Assembly (NCBI GenBank): GCA_964641395.1
Contig: CAZXKQ010000012.1
Coordinates: 1-46,708, forward strand
Direction: 5' to 3'
DNA: 46,708 nt
Source of the DNA: CANQBR01 sp964641395
GTDB lineage: Bacteria > Bacillota > Negativicutes > Acidaminococcales > Acidaminococcaceae
The position numbers and the translations under genes are program-made. Position 1 is the stretch's first letter. Every line of letters begins with the position of its first letter. Below are positions 32,797 through 42,112 of the stretch, piece after piece. A model generated the notes under the pieces. It did not search any database and was not told the DNA's origin. It saw only the letters and a program-made list of their open reading frames with translations.

Positions 32797-32821
32797 CCGC
32801 CCTGGGGGCAGGAGGGGCCGG

Positions 32822-34222
32822 TTAGAGATCGAAGATTTTGCCGGGATTGAGGATGTTGTTAGGATCCAGGGCCTTCTTAACAGCCCGCATCATGGCCAGC
32901 TCCTCCGGGTCGGTGAACTCCTCCATCAGGTGCTTCCGCTTGTAGCCTATGCCGTGCTCCCCGCTGAGGCGGCCGCCTAGCTGGTAGATGGTGCGGTACA
33001 GCTCCCGCTGCATCGTCCCCACCTTCTCCTCCCAGGCCTGGTAGTCCTCGGAGGCCAGCTTCAGCACGTTCAGGTGGATGTTGCCGTCCCCGGCGTGGGC
33101 GGCGATGCGGGTAACCAGCTGGTACTTAGCCGCCAAGTCCAAGATCCTCTGGAAGAGGACGGGCTCCTGCTCCACCGGCACTACCACGTCTTCCTTGGCG
33201 ATGACCAGGCTTTCCGCCCGGGCCGCCTCGGAGTAAACCTTGCGGGCCCGCCAGATCCGGTCGTGCTCGGCTACCAGCACTTCGCTAGCTCCGGCCGCCG
33301 TGCACAGTTCGTCTAGGGCCACAGCCTTCTCGTCCAGGTCGTCTTCGTTGGTGCCTTCGATCTCCACGATCAGGTAGTTGCCTGCCTGGCTGCCAGGCAG
33401 ATCCACGTTGAGGTACCTCTCCACCGACTTAATGGTGACGTTGTCCATGTACTCTACGCAGGTGGGCACCAGGCCGGCCATGGCGATCTTGCCTACGCTG
33501 GCGATGGCCTGGGACGGGTCGGGGTAGACGGCCAACAGATCCATGCTGTAGCGGGGCTTAGGCAGCAGCTTCAGGGTGGCCTTGGTGATGATCCCCAGGG
33601 TGCCCTCGCTGCCCATCACCAGCTGTTCCAGGCAGTAGCCGGTAGACTGCTTCCGCAGCCTGGCCCCTAGGTTGACGATGTGGCCGGTAGGGTTGACCAC
33701 CTCTATGGCGTAGACCTGGTGGCGGGTGGTGCCGTACTTCACCGCCCTGTTGCCCCCCGCATTAGTGGCGATGTTGCCGCCGATGCAGCAGGAGTCGCCG
33801 CTGCAGGGATCTCCGGCGTAGAAGAGGCCCTGCTCCTCCACGGCGGCCTGGAGGGCGGAGGTGAGCACCCCCGGCTCCACCACAGCGTACATGGCCTCCT
33901 TATTGATTTCGATAATCTTATTCATCTTCTCCAGGGACAGCACCAGGCCGCCGGAGGTGGCCACGGCGCCGCAGGCCAGGCCGGTGCCTGTACCCCTAGG
34001 CACCACGGGAAAGTGGAATTCATTAGCCAGCCGCACCACTGCCGCCACCTGCTGGGCGGTATGGGCAAAGCCTACCGCTTCAGGCAGCCGTTGATAGCTA
34101 GGATCCGGCACTTCGTCATGGGAGTAGGGCTGGAGTTTTTCCTCCTCCGTAAGCACGTTCTCCGCCCCTAGGATGGCTTGGAGTTTAGCGATGATCTCAG
34201 AGTTCAGCTTAGTGTAGGCCAT
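32822..34222 (-). CDS. FAD-linked oxidase, GlcD/D-lactate dehydrogenase type
   Basis: Protein of 466 residues of the GlcD family, which oxidises 2-hydroxy acids such as glycolate or D-lactate with FAD. The FAD-binding part shows PVVPRGTGTGLACGAV, then DPCSGDSCCIGGNIATNAGG; the C-terminal part has the metal-site-like HAGDGNIHLN and GGRLSGEHGIGYKR. The ATG at 34222 follows GGGGAGG by 7 bases and lies 13 bases behind the M16C peptidase gene, so the two share a transcript. An electron-transfer partner (EtfAB or an iron-sulfur GlcF) is not next to it, so the substrate is left open. Confidence 0.88.
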   Translation of the reverse strand: MAYTKLNSEIIAKLQAILGAENVLTEEEKLQPYSHDEVPDPSYQRLPEAVGFAHTAQQVAAVVRLANEFHFPVVPRGTGTGLACGAVATSGGLVLSLEKMNKIIEINKEAMYAVVEPGVLTSALQAAVEEQGLFYAGDPCSGDSCCIGGNIATNAGGNRAVKYGTTRHQVYAIEVVNPTGHIVNLGARLRKQSTGYCLEQLVMGSEGTLGIITKATLKLLPKPRYSMDLLAVYPDPSQAIASVGKIAMAGLVPTCVEYMDNVTIKSVERYLNVDLPGSQAGNYLIVEIEGTNEDDLDEKAVALDELCTAAGASEVLVAEHDRIWRARKVYSEAARAESLVIAKEDVVVPVEQEPVLFQRILDLAAKYQLVTRIAAHAGDGNIHLNVLKLASEDYQAWEEKVGTMQRELYRTIYQLGGRLSGEHGIGYKRKHLMEEFTDPEELAMMRAVKKALDPNNILNPGKIFDL

Positions 34223-34235
34223 GGTCGATCCTCCC

Positions 34236-37154
34236 CTATAGTTCCACAAGGTTTTTAAACAGGGCCTCTTCCTGTAAGATAGCCTGGCGGCTGCCGATTA
34301 CGCAGAGCTGCCGCTGTTCCAGTACCGCCTGCACCACCGGTGCCAGGGCCCGGAGCTCCTCCAGGCTCACATCCAGGATCTGGTCCCGGTTCCGCTGCCG
34401 CAGGGCCGCGGTTATACCCCGCAGCTGGTAAGTAGTGACTAGGTCTAGGTTTTCCCCATTGGTGCAGGGCTTGTCCACCAGGCTCATGGTGCCGATGACG
34501 CAGCGGTCCAGCTCCCTGGGGCTCAGCTCCAGCCCGGCTAGGTAGGCAGGCAGCCCCTGGTAGGCCGCCAGGGTAGCCCCCAGCTGGGGATCCCGGTAGG
34601 AGGAGAAGGAGCAGGTGCCTCCCTGCTCGAAGCTGGCACCGGCGCCGTAGGCCCCTCCCTGCACCCGCACCTTGGTCCACAGGTAGTCGTAGCTCAGCAG
34701 GGTCTCCAGCACTGCCATGGAGCCGTGGAAGGAGTAGCCGGCCTGGCGGTAGCTACCCCCCGCCAGTACGTACTGCACCCTGCCGTTGCTGAGGAAGCCC
34801 TCGTTCTTCGCCTCCAAAGGCGGCAGCTGGAGGGGGACGGCAGGGGGGGCCGGCGGCAGCTGGGCCAAAAAGTCCTGCAGGAGCCTGGCTACCTGGTCCC
34901 TATCCTCCTCCTGGCAGCTGTAGAAGACGGAGCAGCGGCCCTGGTGGAAGAGCTGGGGCAGGAGGCCGGCCAGGGTGGCCAGGGCCTGGGGCCCCCGGGT
35001 GGGAAAGTCCGCCACTAGCTCCTTCAGCAGATTATAGTAGACCAGGCCCCCCTGCTCGGAGCAGAGGCCGCTGGCAGAAAAGTAGCTGTAGAGGCGGCTG
35101 CGGGCGTGGCTGCGGCCGTCGGCGAAGACGCTGTCGTCCCAGCCCCGCTTCAAGTCCTCCAGCAGGGTGCGGAAGTGGTCCAAGTCTGTGAAACGGCTGC
35201 CAGTCAAAATCTCCCGGATAAGCTCCAGCAGCTTGGGCAGTTTAGCCGTCAGGGCCTTGGTGGACACGTTGCTGTACAGTTTAAAGTCGTCTCCGTCCTC
35301 CACCTGGCTGTGAGGGCCGAAGCCGAAGCCCAGGTTGCCGGCGTTGGCGTAGACCAGGGTGGGCAGCTCCTGGTAGCTATAGCTGCCGGTGTCAAAGCGG
35401 CCTAGGAGCTCGCTGAGCAGGTAGCAATAGGGCAGGAGGGAGAAGGTCAGGCTGGGACAGTGGAAGTAGAGCCGCAAATAGACGATGCCGTTGGTGTGCT
35501 GGGGCAGGTAGTAGAACTTATCCGTCCCTACCGACCCCTCCTCCACCTGCAGCTGGCGGATGGAGCGGCGGATATCCCCCCGCCCCAGGCTGGGGATGGC
35601 GGCCTTGGCCTCCTCCCTGTCCGGCTCCCCCTGGCGGCGGCGCAGCTCCTGGCAACGCTGGATCCAGTCTGCCAGCTGCTCCGGGCTGAGGGCCGCCTTC
35701 CGCTGGGCCAGCTCCTGGGCCAGGGCGGCAGCCTCCGCCTCCCCCTGGCCTGGCTCCGGCACCAGGGTGATCAAGGCCCGGTGGGTATTGTCTAACAGGT
35801 GTGCTTCAATGAACTTGGTGTAATAGTCGCTATCGATGGCGGCCCGCAGCTCCCCTACCAGCTCCTCGAAGCGCAGGGCCTGGATGGGGTCGCCCCCGCT
35901 CAGCACCCGGCCCAGGGCGGTGAGGCCCAGGCAGAGGCCCTTGGGATAGGGGCTGAAGTCTGCCTCCCGCAGGCGGAAGTCAGTGGCATCCAGCAGGGCG
36001 GCCAGCCGCTCCCTGTCCAAGCCCTTGATAGTCAGCTCCTGCAGGGTGCGGTAGATAGTGCTGAGAAAGGCGTCCCGCTGCTCCTCCCGGCAGCCGCTGG
36101 CGGTGATGGAGAAGGTGCACTGGGGGTGGACCGTGTCCAGGCTGGCGCTGATGCTCTGGCCGATGCCTGCCTGCTGCAGGGCCTGGCGCAGAGGGCTGCC
36201 CTCTTTGTCCACCAAGGCCCCCTGCAGGAGGCGCAGGGTCTGCACCAGCTTGTTATCGCTGGAGCGGCCGCAGACGATGGAAAGCTGGAGGAAGGTGGCT
36301 GCCTCCTCCCCTGCCTGGCTGGGATAGGTGGCCCGCACCTCTGCCGTCCGCTCCAGGGGCTGCTGCCAGACCACCTGGGGCCGCGGCTCCCCCCGCCGGC
36401 GGAAGGCGCCTAGGTACTCCCGATCAAGGTAGGCCAGGGTCTCCTCTAAATCCATGTCCCCGTAGAGCAACAGGTAGGCGTTGTCTGGATGGTAGTAGCG
36501 GCGATGGTAGGCTAAAAAGTCCTCCTGGGTCAGCTCCGGTATGGCCTGGGGCAGGCCGCCGCTTTCAAAACGGGCGGGGCCGTCAGGGAAGAGGGCCTGC
36601 ACAGTGGCCCGCTCCAAATAAGCATCGGGGGAGGAATAGACCCCCTTCATCTCGTTATAGACCACCCCGTTGTAGCGGAGGGGTTCTTCCGGCCCGGCGA
36701 TCTCGTAGTGCCAGCCCTCCTGCAGCAGGGTGTAGGGGTTCTGGTAGATCAGGGGATAGAAGACTGCGTCCAAGTAGACGTCCATCAGATTGCGGAAGTC
36801 CTTGCTATTGCAGCTGGCCAGGGGATAGGCGGTAAAGTCCGGATAGGTGATGGCGTTGAGGAAGGTGTTCAGGGAGCCCTTGGCTAGGTCTACGAAGGGC
36901 TCCTTCAAGGGGTACTTGCGAGAGCCGCACAGCACCGAGTGCTCTAGGATGTGGCTGATGCCCCTATCGTCGGCGGGAGGGGTGGCGAAGGCGATGGCGA
37001 AGACCTTGTTCTCGTCCGCCGCCGGCATGTAGATGAGGCGGGCGCCGCTCTGCTGGTGCTCCAGCAGCCACACCTCCACCTGGAGCTCCCTTACCTCTTC
37101 CCTTCTCCTCAGTTGGAAGCCCTGCAGGACTTCCCCTACTGCTAATGCTACCAT
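34236..37154 (-). CDS. M16C family zinc metallopeptidase (presequence-protease-like)
   Basis: Protein of 972 residues, the usual length for M16C peptidases such as PreP, which form a chamber that degrades unfolded peptides. The inverted zinc motif HILEH lies near residue 67 in GISHILEHSVLCGSRKYP. The N-terminal half continues with PFVDLAKGSLNTFLNA and YNGVVYNEMKGVYS, the second with the M16C-associated linker and an inactive half containing KVRVQGGAYGAG. No signal peptide is visible, so it probably acts in the cytoplasm on short peptides. The ribosome binding site is poor. It has its own promoter at 37239-37267. Confidence 0.93.
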   Translation of the reverse strand: MVALAVGEVLQGFQLRRREEVRELQVEVWLLEHQQSGARLIYMPAADENKVFAIAFATPPADDRGISHILEHSVLCGSRKYPLKEPFVDLAKGSLNTFLNAITYPDFTAYPLASCNSKDFRNLMDVYLDAVFYPLIYQNPYTLLQEGWHYEIAGPEEPLRYNGVVYNEMKGVYSSPDAYLERATVQALFPDGPARFESGGLPQAIPELTQEDFLAYHRRYYHPDNAYLLLYGDMDLEETLAYLDREYLGAFRRRGEPRPQVVWQQPLERTAEVRATYPSQAGEEAATFLQLSIVCGRSSDNKLVQTLRLLQGALVDKEGSPLRQALQQAGIGQSISASLDTVHPQCTFSITASGCREEQRDAFLSTIYRTLQELTIKGLDRERLAALLDATDFRLREADFSPYPKGLCLGLTALGRVLSGGDPIQALRFEELVGELRAAIDSDYYTKFIEAHLLDNTHRALITLVPEPGQGEAEAAALAQELAQRKAALSPEQLADWIQRCQELRRRQGEPDREEAKAAIPSLGRGDIRRSIRQLQVEEGSVGTDKFYYLPQHTNGIVYLRLYFHCPSLTFSLLPYCYLLSELLGRFDTGSYSYQELPTLVYANAGNLGFGFGPHSQVEDGDDFKLYSNVSTKALTAKLPKLLELIREILTGSRFTDLDHFRTLLEDLKRGWDDSVFADGRSHARSRLYSYFSASGLCSEQGGLVYYNLLKELVADFPTRGPQALATLAGLLPQLFHQGRCSVFYSCQEEDRDQVARLLQDFLAQLPPAPPAVPLQLPPLEAKNEGFLSNGRVQYVLAGGSYRQAGYSFHGSMAVLETLLSYDYLWTKVRVQGGAYGAGASFEQGGTCSFSSYRDPQLGATLAAYQGLPAYLAGLELSPRELDRCVIGTMSLVDKPCTNGENLDLVTTYQLRGITAALRQRNRDQILDVSLEELRALAPVVQAVLEQRQLCVIGSRQAILQEEALFKNLVEL

Positions 37155-37238
37155 CTGCTCACCCGCCCTGTATCCTGGCTGCCGGCCAGGGAGGGCCCAG
37201 CCGGCGGCATTGTTCAGCTAACGCTTATTACTTACTAT

Positions 37239-37267
37239 ATTATACCTATTTTAACTCAGCCTAGCAA
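37239..37267 (-). promoter_or_regulatory. promoter of the M16C peptidase operon
   Basis: On the minus strand TTGCTA (37262-37267) and a perfect TATAAT (37239-37244) are 17 bases apart. The -35 begins one base after the U tract of the tRNA terminator. Confidence 0.75.
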
Positions 37268-37268
37268 G

Positions 37269-37296
37269 AAAAAAGGCGCAGGCCTGTGCTTGCGCC
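37269..37296 (-). terminator. terminator of the tRNA-Gly/tRNA-Trp transcript
   Basis: On the minus strand GGCGCA (37291-37296) pairs with TGCGCC (37275-37280) around a 10-base loop and is followed by TTTTTTC. Confidence 0.85.
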
Positions 37297-37307
37297 CTAA
37301 GTGACTA

Positions 37308-37383
37308 TGGCAGGGGCAGTAGGAATCGAACCCACAACCAACGGTTTTGGAGACCGCTACTCTACCAGTTGAGCTATACCCCT
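37308..37383 (-). tRNA. tRNA-Trp (CCA)
   Basis: The minus strand folds as a 76-base tRNA including the encoded 3' CCA. The acceptor arms are AGGGGTA and TGCCCCT; the anticodon stem GCGGT/ACCGT carries the loop CTCCAAA, giving anticodon CCA for tryptophan. The T arm contains GGTTCGATTCC. Confidence 0.96.
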
Positions 37384-37384
37384 G

Positions 37385-37459
37385 TGGAGCGGAAAACGAG
37401 GCTCGAACTCGCGACCCCCACCTTGGCAAGGTGGTGCTCTACCACTGAGCTATTTCCGC
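37385..37459 (-). tRNA. tRNA-Gly (GCC)
   Basis: The minus strand folds as a 75-base tRNA including the encoded 3' CCA. The acceptor arms are GCGGAAA and TTTCCGC; the anticodon stem CCACC/GGTGG carries the loop TTGCCAA, giving anticodon GCC for glycine. Only one base separates it from tRNA-Trp, so both come from one precursor. Confidence 0.96.
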
Positions 37460-37501
37460 ATTGAGCAGGCTGCCGCCGAGGCTTTGGCCTGGCATCTATT
37501 A

Positions 37502-37530
37502 ATGCTAACATAAAATGCCGCCTATTGCAA
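37502..37530 (-). promoter_or_regulatory. promoter of the two tRNA genes
   Basis: On the minus strand TTGCAA (37525-37530) and TAGCAT (37502-37507) are 17 bases apart, about 40 bases before tRNA-Gly. Each box matches 4 of 6. Confidence 0.55.
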
Positions 37531-37551
37531 GGGTTTTGCAAAATAATTTTC

Positions 37552-38469
37552 CTAGTCCCGGCCCTCGTTCCGCGGGTGGTTCTCCTGGTAGACCTCGGCC
37601 AGCCGCTGGGGAGTGACGTGGGTGTAGATCTGGGTGGTGGAGAGGTTCACATGGCCCAGCAACTCCTGGACGCTGCGAAGATCCGCCCCGTGGGCCAACA
37701 GGTGGGTGGCGAAGGTATGGCGGATGGTGTGGGGGGAGACGTGCTTGTGGAGGGCCAGGGCGGTGATGTACTTGTCCAGGATGCGGCGGACGCTGCGGTC
37801 CGTCAGGTGGCCTCCCACCTTGTTCACAAAGAGGTAGCCGTGCTCTGCCGCCTGGAAGCGGGCCATCAGCTCCTTCCTGGCCGGCAGGTAGGCTTCGATG
37901 GCGGCGCAGCAGGGCCGGCCCAGGGGCACCACCCGTTCCTTGTTGCCCTTGCCCAGCAACAGCACCAGCTGGTTGGCGGTGTCGATCCGCTGCAGGGTGA
38001 GCCCTACCAGCTCTGCCACCCGGCAGCCGCTGGCGTAGAGCACTTCCAAGATGGCCTGGTCCCGCAGCCCTAGGAGGGAGGCGTCCGGCATCTTCAACAA
38101 CTCCTCCACCTCGAACTCGTCTAAGAAGCTAGGCAGGGTCTTAGGCAGCTTGGGGCTCTTCATCTTCTGCAGGGGGCTCTCCTGCAGCAGGCCCTCCCGC
38201 AGGAGGAAGCGGTAGAAGCCCCGCAGGCTGGTGAGGTGGCGGGCGATGGTCCTGGGGGCGTAGTGCTGCTCATTGGCCCAGGCCAGGTAGGCCCGCACGT
38301 CCAAGTACTTGAGCTCCAGCCAGGACCAGCCAGGCCGCCGTTGGGCCATAAAGGTGCAAAAGCCTGCCAAGTCCCGCTGGTAGCTGACCAGGGTGAGGGG
38401 GGAGCTGTCCTTCTCCACCCGCAGGTGGTTTAGATAACGATTCACTAAGTCTGTGCCGGCTTCAGCCAT
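37552..38469 (-). CDS. xerC: tyrosine recombinase XerC
   Basis: XerC with XerD resolves chromosome dimers at dif. The protein of 305 residues has the N-terminal SAM-like core-binding domain and the catalytic domain with the Arg in YASGCRVAEL, the H-x-x-R pair in HTIRHTFATHLL, the His in LLGHVNLSTT and the Tyr in IYTHV. AAAGGAGG precedes the ATG, and the start overlaps the trmFO stop by eight bases. The position behind trmFO is typical of xerC in Bacillota. Confidence 0.93.
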   Translation of the reverse strand: MAEAGTDLVNRYLNHLRVEKDSSPLTLVSYQRDLAGFCTFMAQRRPGWSWLELKYLDVRAYLAWANEQHYAPRTIARHLTSLRGFYRFLLREGLLQESPLQKMKSPKLPKTLPSFLDEFEVEELLKMPDASLLGLRDQAILEVLYASGCRVAELVGLTLQRIDTANQLVLLLGKGNKERVVPLGRPCCAAIEAYLPARKELMARFQAAEHGYLFVNKVGGHLTDRSVRRILDKYITALALHKHVSPHTIRHTFATHLLAHGADLRSVQELLGHVNLSTTQIYTHVTPQRLAEVYQENHPRNEGRD

Positions 38470-39805
38470 CTGTCCCTACCTCCTTTGCCTCCTCCAGCAG
38501 CCCGGCCAAGGCCTGCAGGGCCCGCTGGGAGAGGAGGGCGTTCTTCTCCCGCTTCCCCTTCACCCGCCGGCCTAGGGGTGGCAGGAGGCCGTAGTTAATA
38601 TTCATCGGCTGGAACTGGGTCACAGCCGGATTGCTCACATAGCGGGCCAGGGCTCCCACCGCCGTCTCCTGGGGCCAGTTCAGGGCCGGCAGGCCTAGGA
38701 GCCTGCGGGCGGCCCCCACCCCTGCCGCCAGGCCGCTGGCGCAGGACTCTACGTAGCCCTCCACCCCGGTGAGCTGGCCGGCAAAGTAGAAACGATCCTG
38801 CTGGCGCAGGCTGTAGTCAGGCTGTAGCAGGCCGGGGGAGTCCAGGTAGGTGTTTCGGTGCATCACCCCGTAGCGGACGAAGTCCGCCTCCGCCAGGCCT
38901 GGTATGAGGGAAAAGACCCGCTTCTGCTCCGGCCACTTCAGATGGGTCTGGAAGCCCACTATATTGTAGAGGCTGGCGGCGGCATCGTCCTGGCGCAGCT
39001 GCACCACGGCGTAGGCCTCCCGCCCCAGGCGGGGATCCACCAGCCCCACCGGCTTCAGAGGGCCGAAGCGCATAGTGTCCTCCCCCCGCCGGGCCAGCTC
39101 TTCGATGGGCATGCAGCCCTCAAAGAAGACGGGTTTCTCAAAGCTGTGGAGGGGGGCGCACTCCGCCGCCACCAGGGCTTCCCGGAAGGCCAGGTACTCT
39201 TCCCTGCTGTAAAAGGGGCAGTTCACATAGGCAGCCTCCCCCTTGCCATAGCGGGAGGCCAAAAAGACCCGCTCCCAGTCCAGGGAGTCCCGGGTGACGA
39301 TGGGAGCCGCCGCATCGTAAAAGTGGAGGTAGTCCCTCTGGACCAGCCGGGCTATAGCGGCGGCCAAGGCCGGGCTGGTCAAGGGCCCGGAGGCCACGAT
39401 CACCAGGCCTGCCAGCCCTTCCAGCTCCACCACCTCTTCTTCCACCTGCTGGATGAGGGGGTGGCTGCGGAGGGCGGCGGTAACCGCTGCGGCAAAGCCC
39501 TCCCTGTCCACTGCCAGGGCTCCCCCTGCCGGCACCTGGTGGGCGTCGGCACAGGCCATGATCAAGGAGCCTAGGCGGCGTAATTCTTCCTTCAAGAGGC
39601 CCACCGCGTTCTCCAAGCCGGCGGCCCGCAGAGAGTTGGAGCAGACCAGTTCGGCACAGTAGCCGGTCTTATGGGCGGGACTGGGGGTGGAGGGGCGCAT
39701 CTCGTGGAGGATGACCCCCACTCCCCGCCTAGCCAGCTGCCAGGCGGCCTCGCTCCCTGCCAAGCCGGCCCCGATGACGTGGACCGGACCGAGTATAGCT
39801 GTCAT
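38462..39805 (-). CDS. trmFO: FADH2-dependent tRNA m5U54 methyltransferase TrmFO
   Basis: TrmFO makes 5-methyluridine at position 54 of tRNA with methylenetetrahydrofolate and FADH2. The protein of 447 residues begins with the FAD-binding VHVIGAGLAGSEAAWQLA, contains the conserved ELVCSNSLR segment, FYDAAAPIV, and the C-terminal FQPMNINYGLLPPL. AGGAGG stands 4 bases before the ATG. It lies 8 bases after topA. Confidence 0.96.
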   Translation of the reverse strand: MTAILGPVHVIGAGLAGSEAAWQLARRGVGVILHEMRPSTPSPAHKTGYCAELVCSNSLRAAGLENAVGLLKEELRRLGSLIMACADAHQVPAGGALAVDREGFAAAVTAALRSHPLIQQVEEEVVELEGLAGLVIVASGPLTSPALAAAIARLVQRDYLHFYDAAAPIVTRDSLDWERVFLASRYGKGEAAYVNCPFYSREEYLAFREALVAAECAPLHSFEKPVFFEGCMPIEELARRGEDTMRFGPLKPVGLVDPRLGREAYAVVQLRQDDAAASLYNIVGFQTHLKWPEQKRVFSLIPGLAEADFVRYGVMHRNTYLDSPGLLQPDYSLRQQDRFYFAGQLTGVEGYVESCASGLAAGVGAARRLLGLPALNWPQETAVGALARYVSNPAVTQFQPMNINYGLLPPLGRRVKGKREKNALLSQRALQALAGLLEEAKEVGTDG

Positions 39806-39813
39806 AGGCCCTC

Positions 39814-42078
39814 CTAGTCCTGCCCTGGGGTTCCAGTCCCCCTGCCGCCCCTGCCGGCGGTACCGGCCTTGGCAGTCCTGCTTCTCTTGGCGGCGGCAGT
39901 CTTGCCAGTAGCAGCCTTCTTGGCGCTGGCAGTTGTACCGCCAGCCTTGGCTCTGCTAGCCCTGCTAGCGGCTGTCCTTCCTATGGCCGCAGCCGTAGCC
40001 CTAGGGGCGGTGCTTTTAGGCCGGTAGGCAGGCCTGGCGTTGGCGCAGGCCTTGTTGGCGCAGAAAACCTGCCGCTGCCGCCGGTAGTTCAGCCCCGCCA
40101 CCATGAGGCCGCCGCAGAGGGGGCAGCGTTCCCCGGTGGGTTTGTCAAAGCACACGTAGTTGCAGGCCGGGTAGGCGGAACAACCGTAGAAGGCCTTGCC
40201 GGTCTTAGAGCTGTGCCGCACTACCATGGGGGCGCCGCAGAGGGGGCAGTCCACCCCTATCTTCTCCAACAGGGGCTGGTTCTTGCCGCACTGGGGGCAG
40301 GAGAGGTACTTGCCCCTGCGGCCGGCCTTGATGATGAACTTCACCCGGCAGTCTGGGCACTCCTCTTCCGCCTCCTGGCCGCGGAAGGCGGCGCTGTTCT
40401 CCACCTCCTGGATGCGTTGGTGGAAGCCGCTGTAAAAATTCTGGAGAAAGGTTCTGTAATCCTCCTGGTGCTCGGCTATGGCGTCTAGTTGGCTCTCCAG
40501 GCCTGCGGAGAAGGGTATGTCGATGAGCAGGGGGAAGTAGCTGGTGAGAAAGTCGTTGGTCATCTCTCCCAGCTGGGTGATGAGCAGCTTTTTGCCGCTC
40601 CGCTCCACATAACCCCGCTTGATGGTGGTCATAATGGTAGGGGAATAGGTGGAGGGGCGGCCTATCCCTGCCTCCTCCATCTTCTTTACCAGGGCCGCCT
40701 CCGTGTAATGGGCGGGGGGCTCGGTAAAATGCTGTTGGGCCGGCTCCAGCTTGTGGAGGAGCAGCTCCTTCCCCACCTCTATATAGGGCACCTTGCTCTC
40801 CTTTTCCTCATCGGCAAAGTCCCCGTAGGCGGCTAAGAAGCCAGGGAACTTCAAAAGGGAGCCGCTGGCCCGCAGCTGGTAGTCCCCTGCCTTGATGCCT
40901 AGGTTGGTGGCATCGTAGACTGCCTCCGCCATCTGGCTGGCCAGGGTGCGGCGCCAGATCAGCTGGTAGAGCCGGGCCTGATCCCTGCCCAGGTAGGGGG
41001 CCACGTCCTCCGGCCGGCGGTTGATGCTGGTGGGCCGGATGGCCTCGTGGGCCTCCTGGGCGCTGCCTCTGGCGGCGTAGTAGTTAGGCCGCTCCGGGTA
41101 ATAAGCCGGCCCGTAGGCGGCGATGACGTAGTCCTTAATCTCAGCCCGGGCGCTGTCCGCCAGGCGGACGGCGTCGGTGCGCATGTAGGTGATGAGGCCG
41201 GTGTTGGTACGGCCCAGGCTCACCCCTTCGTAGAGCTGCTGGGCCAACAGCATGGTCTTGGCCGTAGGGAAGCCCAGCTTCCTGTTGGCCTCCTGCTGCA
41301 GGGTGGAAGTGGTGAAGGGGGGCAGGGCGTGGCGGCGCCTGTCCTTGCGCACCGCCTCCTCCACCGTGTAGGTCGCCTGGGCCAGGGCTGCCTCAGCCGC
41401 CTTGGCCTGGTCCCCAGTGGCCAGCTCTAGCTTCTGCCCCTGGTACTTCACCAGTTCTGCGCTAAAGATGGGGGCCTTGGCCGCCTCCCGCAGCTTCACC
41501 TCCAGGGTCCAGTATTCCTGGGGGAGGAAGGCGGCGATCTCCCTGTCCCGGTCGGCGATGAGCTTCACCACCACCGACTGCACCCGGCCGGCGCTGAGGC
41601 CGCTGCGGATCTTGCTCCACAGCAGGGGGCTGAGGCTGTAGCCTACCAGCCTGTCCAACAGGCGCCGGGCCTGCTGGGCGTCCACCATGTCCTGGTCGAT
41701 GGCCCTGGGGGCCTTCATGGCGCTGGTAACCGCCCCCTTGGTGATCTCCTGGAAGGCCACCCGGCACTTAGCCGCCGGGGCCAGGCCCAGGATGGTGGCC
41801 AGATGCCAGCTGATGGCCTCCCCCTCCCGGTCCGGGTCAGTGGCCAGGTAGACGGCCTCCGCCTTCTTGGCCAGGTTCTTCAACTCCTTAATGGTGTCCC
41901 CCTTCCCCCGGATATTGATGTACTCCGGCTCCATGCCGTGCTGGATATCGATACCCATCCTGCTCTTAGGCAGATCCCTGATATGGCCCATGGTGGCCTT
42001 CACCGTGTAGCTGCGGCCCAGGAACTTTTCAATAACCTCTGCCTTATGGGGGGACTCCACTATGACTAGTTTAGGCAT
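39814..42078 (-). CDS. topA: DNA topoisomerase I
   Basis: TopA relaxes negative supercoils by single-strand passage. The protein of 754 residues begins with the Toprim motif LVIVESPHKAEVIEKFL, has DPDREGEAISWHL, and the catalytic tyrosine in TGLITYMRTDAV. Three C-terminal zinc fingers follow (first pairs CPDC/CPQC, CPLC, CPLC). The last 65 residues or so are a lysine, arginine, alanine and threonine-rich tail resembling histone H1 tails, probably for non-specific DNA binding. GAGGAGG precedes the ATG, 34 bases after dprA. Confidence 0.97.
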   Translation of the reverse strand: MPKLVIVESPHKAEVIEKFLGRSYTVKATMGHIRDLPKSRMGIDIQHGMEPEYINIRGKGDTIKELKNLAKKAEAVYLATDPDREGEAISWHLATILGLAPAAKCRVAFQEITKGAVTSAMKAPRAIDQDMVDAQQARRLLDRLVGYSLSPLLWSKIRSGLSAGRVQSVVVKLIADRDREIAAFLPQEYWTLEVKLREAAKAPIFSAELVKYQGQKLELATGDQAKAAEAALAQATYTVEEAVRKDRRRHALPPFTTSTLQQEANRKLGFPTAKTMLLAQQLYEGVSLGRTNTGLITYMRTDAVRLADSARAEIKDYVIAAYGPAYYPERPNYYAARGSAQEAHEAIRPTSINRRPEDVAPYLGRDQARLYQLIWRRTLASQMAEAVYDATNLGIKAGDYQLRASGSLLKFPGFLAAYGDFADEEKESKVPYIEVGKELLLHKLEPAQQHFTEPPAHYTEAALVKKMEEAGIGRPSTYSPTIMTTIKRGYVERSGKKLLITQLGEMTNDFLTSYFPLLIDIPFSAGLESQLDAIAEHQEDYRTFLQNFYSGFHQRIQEVENSAAFRGQEAEEECPDCRVKFIIKAGRRGKYLSCPQCGKNQPLLEKIGVDCPLCGAPMVVRHSSKTGKAFYGCSAYPACNYVCFDKPTGERCPLCGGLMVAGLNYRRQRQVFCANKACANARPAYRPKSTAPRATAAAIGRTAASRASRAKAGGTTASAKKAATGKTAAAKRSRTAKAGTAGRGGRGTGTPGQD

Positions 42079-42112
42079 CCAAGTACCTCCTCTATCTGTC
42101 CTTATCTGCTGT

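Noticed and set aside
32720..32821. T-box leader upstream of leuS
   Set aside because: leuS in Bacillota often has one, but the region is only about 100 bases, has a promoter close to the gene, and lacks the AGGGTGGAACCGCG-type T-box sequence.
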